A stretch of DNA of 6,558 nt from Spirochaetaceae bacterium (GTDB taxonomy: Bacteria > Spirochaetota > Spirochaetia > Sphaerochaetales > Sphaerochaetaceae): assembly GCA_016649775.1 (NCBI GenBank), contig JAENWY010000135.1, positions 1 to 6,558 on the forward strand, written 5' to 3'. The notes beneath the pieces were generated by a model, which ran no database searches, was not told where the DNA came from, and saw only the letters and a program-made list of their open reading frames with translations. The first letter of the stretch is position 1; each line of letters opens with the position of its first letter. This document shows, one piece after another, positions 5,714-6,558 of this stretch. A program made the position numbers and the translations under genes.

Positions 5714-5768
5714 ATAAATTAATATAGAAAAGCTCTACAAATCATTCAATACAATAATACTCGAATTA

Positions 5769-6314
5769 TTAAAGGTCGTTATTTAATAAAGAATCAAAAG
5801 CACTTTGAATTTTATAACTATCCAAGGTATCATCATTATTAGTTACTTGAATAAAAGCATTTTGAATATTCTCTAAAGGTATACTCATCAAGACATAAGC
5901 AGTATTATCTTTGGAAATTTGCAATTTATCTCTTTTTACACCTCTTAAAGATGCACTAGCAATCTGTAAACTAATTGATTCATAAGCATCTAAATTTTGG
6001 GAATTGTTTCCCTCACCTGATTCATTTACATAATTTTTTACAACTTCTTTAACACTAGTTTTAATCCATTGAGTTATTTGATTTTTAGCATCCATTTCCG
6101 CTTTCTTTATAGCAATCTGAGAATTTGAACTGGTAGATAAACCTACTGCATAATGATATTCATTTGACGAGGGAACTTCATAAAACCAAGAAGGTATTCC
6201 GTTTTTATCAACTATATCTAATACTTCATAAGCCTTGGTAGATTTTGTTGTATTACAACTTGTAAAACTCACTGCACTTAATGCAGCTAGTAATATAATA
6301 ATAGTTTTTTTCAT
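5769..6314 (-). CDS. Small lipoprotein resembling the LPP20 family
   Basis: This 181-residue protein starts at ATG 6314-6312 after a GAGAG Shine-Dalgarno (complement of 6323-6327). The signal peptide MKKTIIILLAALSAVSFTSC ends in a lipobox (FTSC), with the acylated Cys at residue 20, so it is anchored in a membrane facing the periplasm or surface. The mature part follows the LPP20 pattern: a Pro-Ser-Trp-Phe block (41-44), YHYAVGLS (53-60), then a long helix with regularly spaced Ala (IAIKKAEMDAKNQITQWI, 67-84) and a C-terminal strand block AYVLMSIPLENI. LPP20-type proteins include Helicobacter lipoproteins and flagellum-associated or envelope-associated members. The exact role here is unknown. 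The gene is convergent with the transporter operon, and it seems separately regulated by dyads over its promoter. The lipoprotein call is firm; the family call is from pattern recognition. Confidence 0.8.
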   Translation of the reverse strand: MKKTIIILLAALSAVSFTSCNTTKSTKAYEVLDIVDKNGIPSWFYEVPSSNEYHYAVGLSTSSNSQIAIKKAEMDAKNQITQWIKTSVKEVVKNYVNESGEGNNSQNLDAYESISLQIASASLRGVKRDKLQISKDNTAYVLMSIPLENIQNAFIQVTNNDDTLDSYKIQSAFDSLLNNDL

Positions 6315-6328
6315 TATTTTTTCTCTCT

Positions 6329-6350
6329 TCTGTTATGTTAACATAACAGA
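6329..6350. promoter_or_regulatory. Perfect 22-bp palindrome over the -10 region of the lipoprotein promoter
   Basis: The 11-base arm TCTGTTATGTT (6329-6339) is followed directly by its exact reverse complement, with no gap and no mismatch, ending at 6350. It covers the predicted -10 box, part of the spacer and the transcription start of the gene at 5769-6314. That is the classical position of a repressor operator bound by a symmetric dimer. In RNA it could also form a hairpin, but there would be no loop, so DNA recognition is more likely. Confidence 0.7.
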
Positions 6351-6363
6351 TATTTGTTTTCAA
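6335..6363 (-). promoter_or_regulatory. Promoter of the LPP20-like lipoprotein gene
   Basis: Read on the minus strand, a -35 box TTGAAA (complement of 6358-6363) and a -10 box TAACAT (complement of 6335-6340) have a 17-base spacer. TGT directly before the -10 gives an extended TGn element that may make up for its 4-of-6 match. The start would fall near 6328, leaving a leader of about 14 bases that contains the Shine-Dalgarno. Confidence 0.5.
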
Positions 6364-6368
6364 CAAAT
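6352..6368. promoter_or_regulatory. Second dyad, over the -35 region of the same promoter
   Basis: Arms ATTTGTT (6352-6358) and AACAAAT (6362-6368) flank TTC. The dyad covers the predicted -35 box and lies one base from the 22-bp palindrome. Both dyads contain inward-facing TGTT/AACA words, so one regulator might bind both, but this is inferred. A further 12-bp perfect palindrome, AAGTATATACTT, sits at 6381-6392 upstream of the promoter. Confidence 0.5.
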
Positions 6369-6470
6369 TAATTTATAGATAAGTATATACTTTTACATAT
6401 CTTATTATGAGTCTTGATTATTTTATTTCTAAATAGTATGGATGAGATACTACACAAATTAAATACCTTT

Positions 6471-6557
6471 CTAAATTAGTAATGAAAATCCAATTAAAAT
6501 ATTTTTCTCAAAGAGTTCTTCATTTGTAAGAGATTCAATTATATTTAAAAGTTTTTT
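6471..6557 (-). CDS. Possible C-terminal end of a gene entering from the right edge
   Basis: On the minus strand one frame is open from the right edge for 28 codons and ends in TAG (complement of 6471-6473). The other two frames stop at once. The peptide has a plausible protein composition: KKLLNIIESLTNEELFEKNI and then a hydrophobic ending. It is too short to recognise, and in AT-rich sequence an open run of this length could be chance. A small hairpin, TAGTAT/ATACTA (6434-6452), lies downstream of the stop. Confidence 0.35.
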   Translation of the reverse strand, partial: KKLLNIIESLTNEELFEKNILIGFSLLI

Positions 6558-6558
6558 A

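Overview
The window is an AT-rich bacterial segment using the standard code, with well-formed Shine-Dalgarno sites and sigma-70-type promoters. The likeliest source is a low-GC spirochaete. The reasons are indirect: both binding proteins have signal peptides ending in (L/F)-x-A before Asn-Gly-Thr-Lys-Glu, a mature N-terminus I associate with spirochaete solute-binding proteins, and the two flanking lipoproteins have loose (F)xTSC lipoboxes. No rRNA or marker gene is present, so this is an inference.

Layout. Positions 1-470 (minus) hold the N-terminal part of a lipoprotein resembling the CsgG/LpoB class, cut by the left edge. After an AT-rich divergent spacer, 771-1163 (plus) encodes a 130-residue protein that is 55% Asp+Glu, with its own promoter and an 11-bp hairpin just downstream. 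A gene-free AT-rich stretch of about 450 bases follows. Positions 1674-5647 (plus) form an ABC importer locus: two tandem paralogous substrate-binding proteins (about 70% identical), a membrane permease and an ATPase. Positions 5769-6314 (minus) encode a small LPP20-like lipoprotein whose promoter is covered by a perfect 22-bp palindrome and an adjacent dyad. The last 87 bases may be the C-terminus of another minus-strand gene.

How the genes work together. The importer belongs to the COG2984/COG4120/COG1101 type, whose characterised or predicted members (TrpXYZ) import tryptophan or related aromatic amino acids; the substrate here is not proven. Each binding-protein gene has its own promoter, and the two promoters and leaders (about 85 bp) are alignable, so the duplication included the control region. 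Binding protein 1 ends in a strong intrinsic terminator and is its own transcription unit. Binding protein 2 is followed by a weaker hairpin and then the permease and ATPase genes, which overlap by one base. This layout should give much binding protein and less membrane complex. The mRNA leaders appear too short (about 18-20 nt) for the T-box control known for some Firmicute relatives.

The items most worth a second look are the hyperacidic protein with its hairpin, the double-dyad operator of the LPP20-like lipoprotein, and the duplicated binding proteins with clustered divergence. I found no CRISPR array, transposase, tRNA or rRNA.
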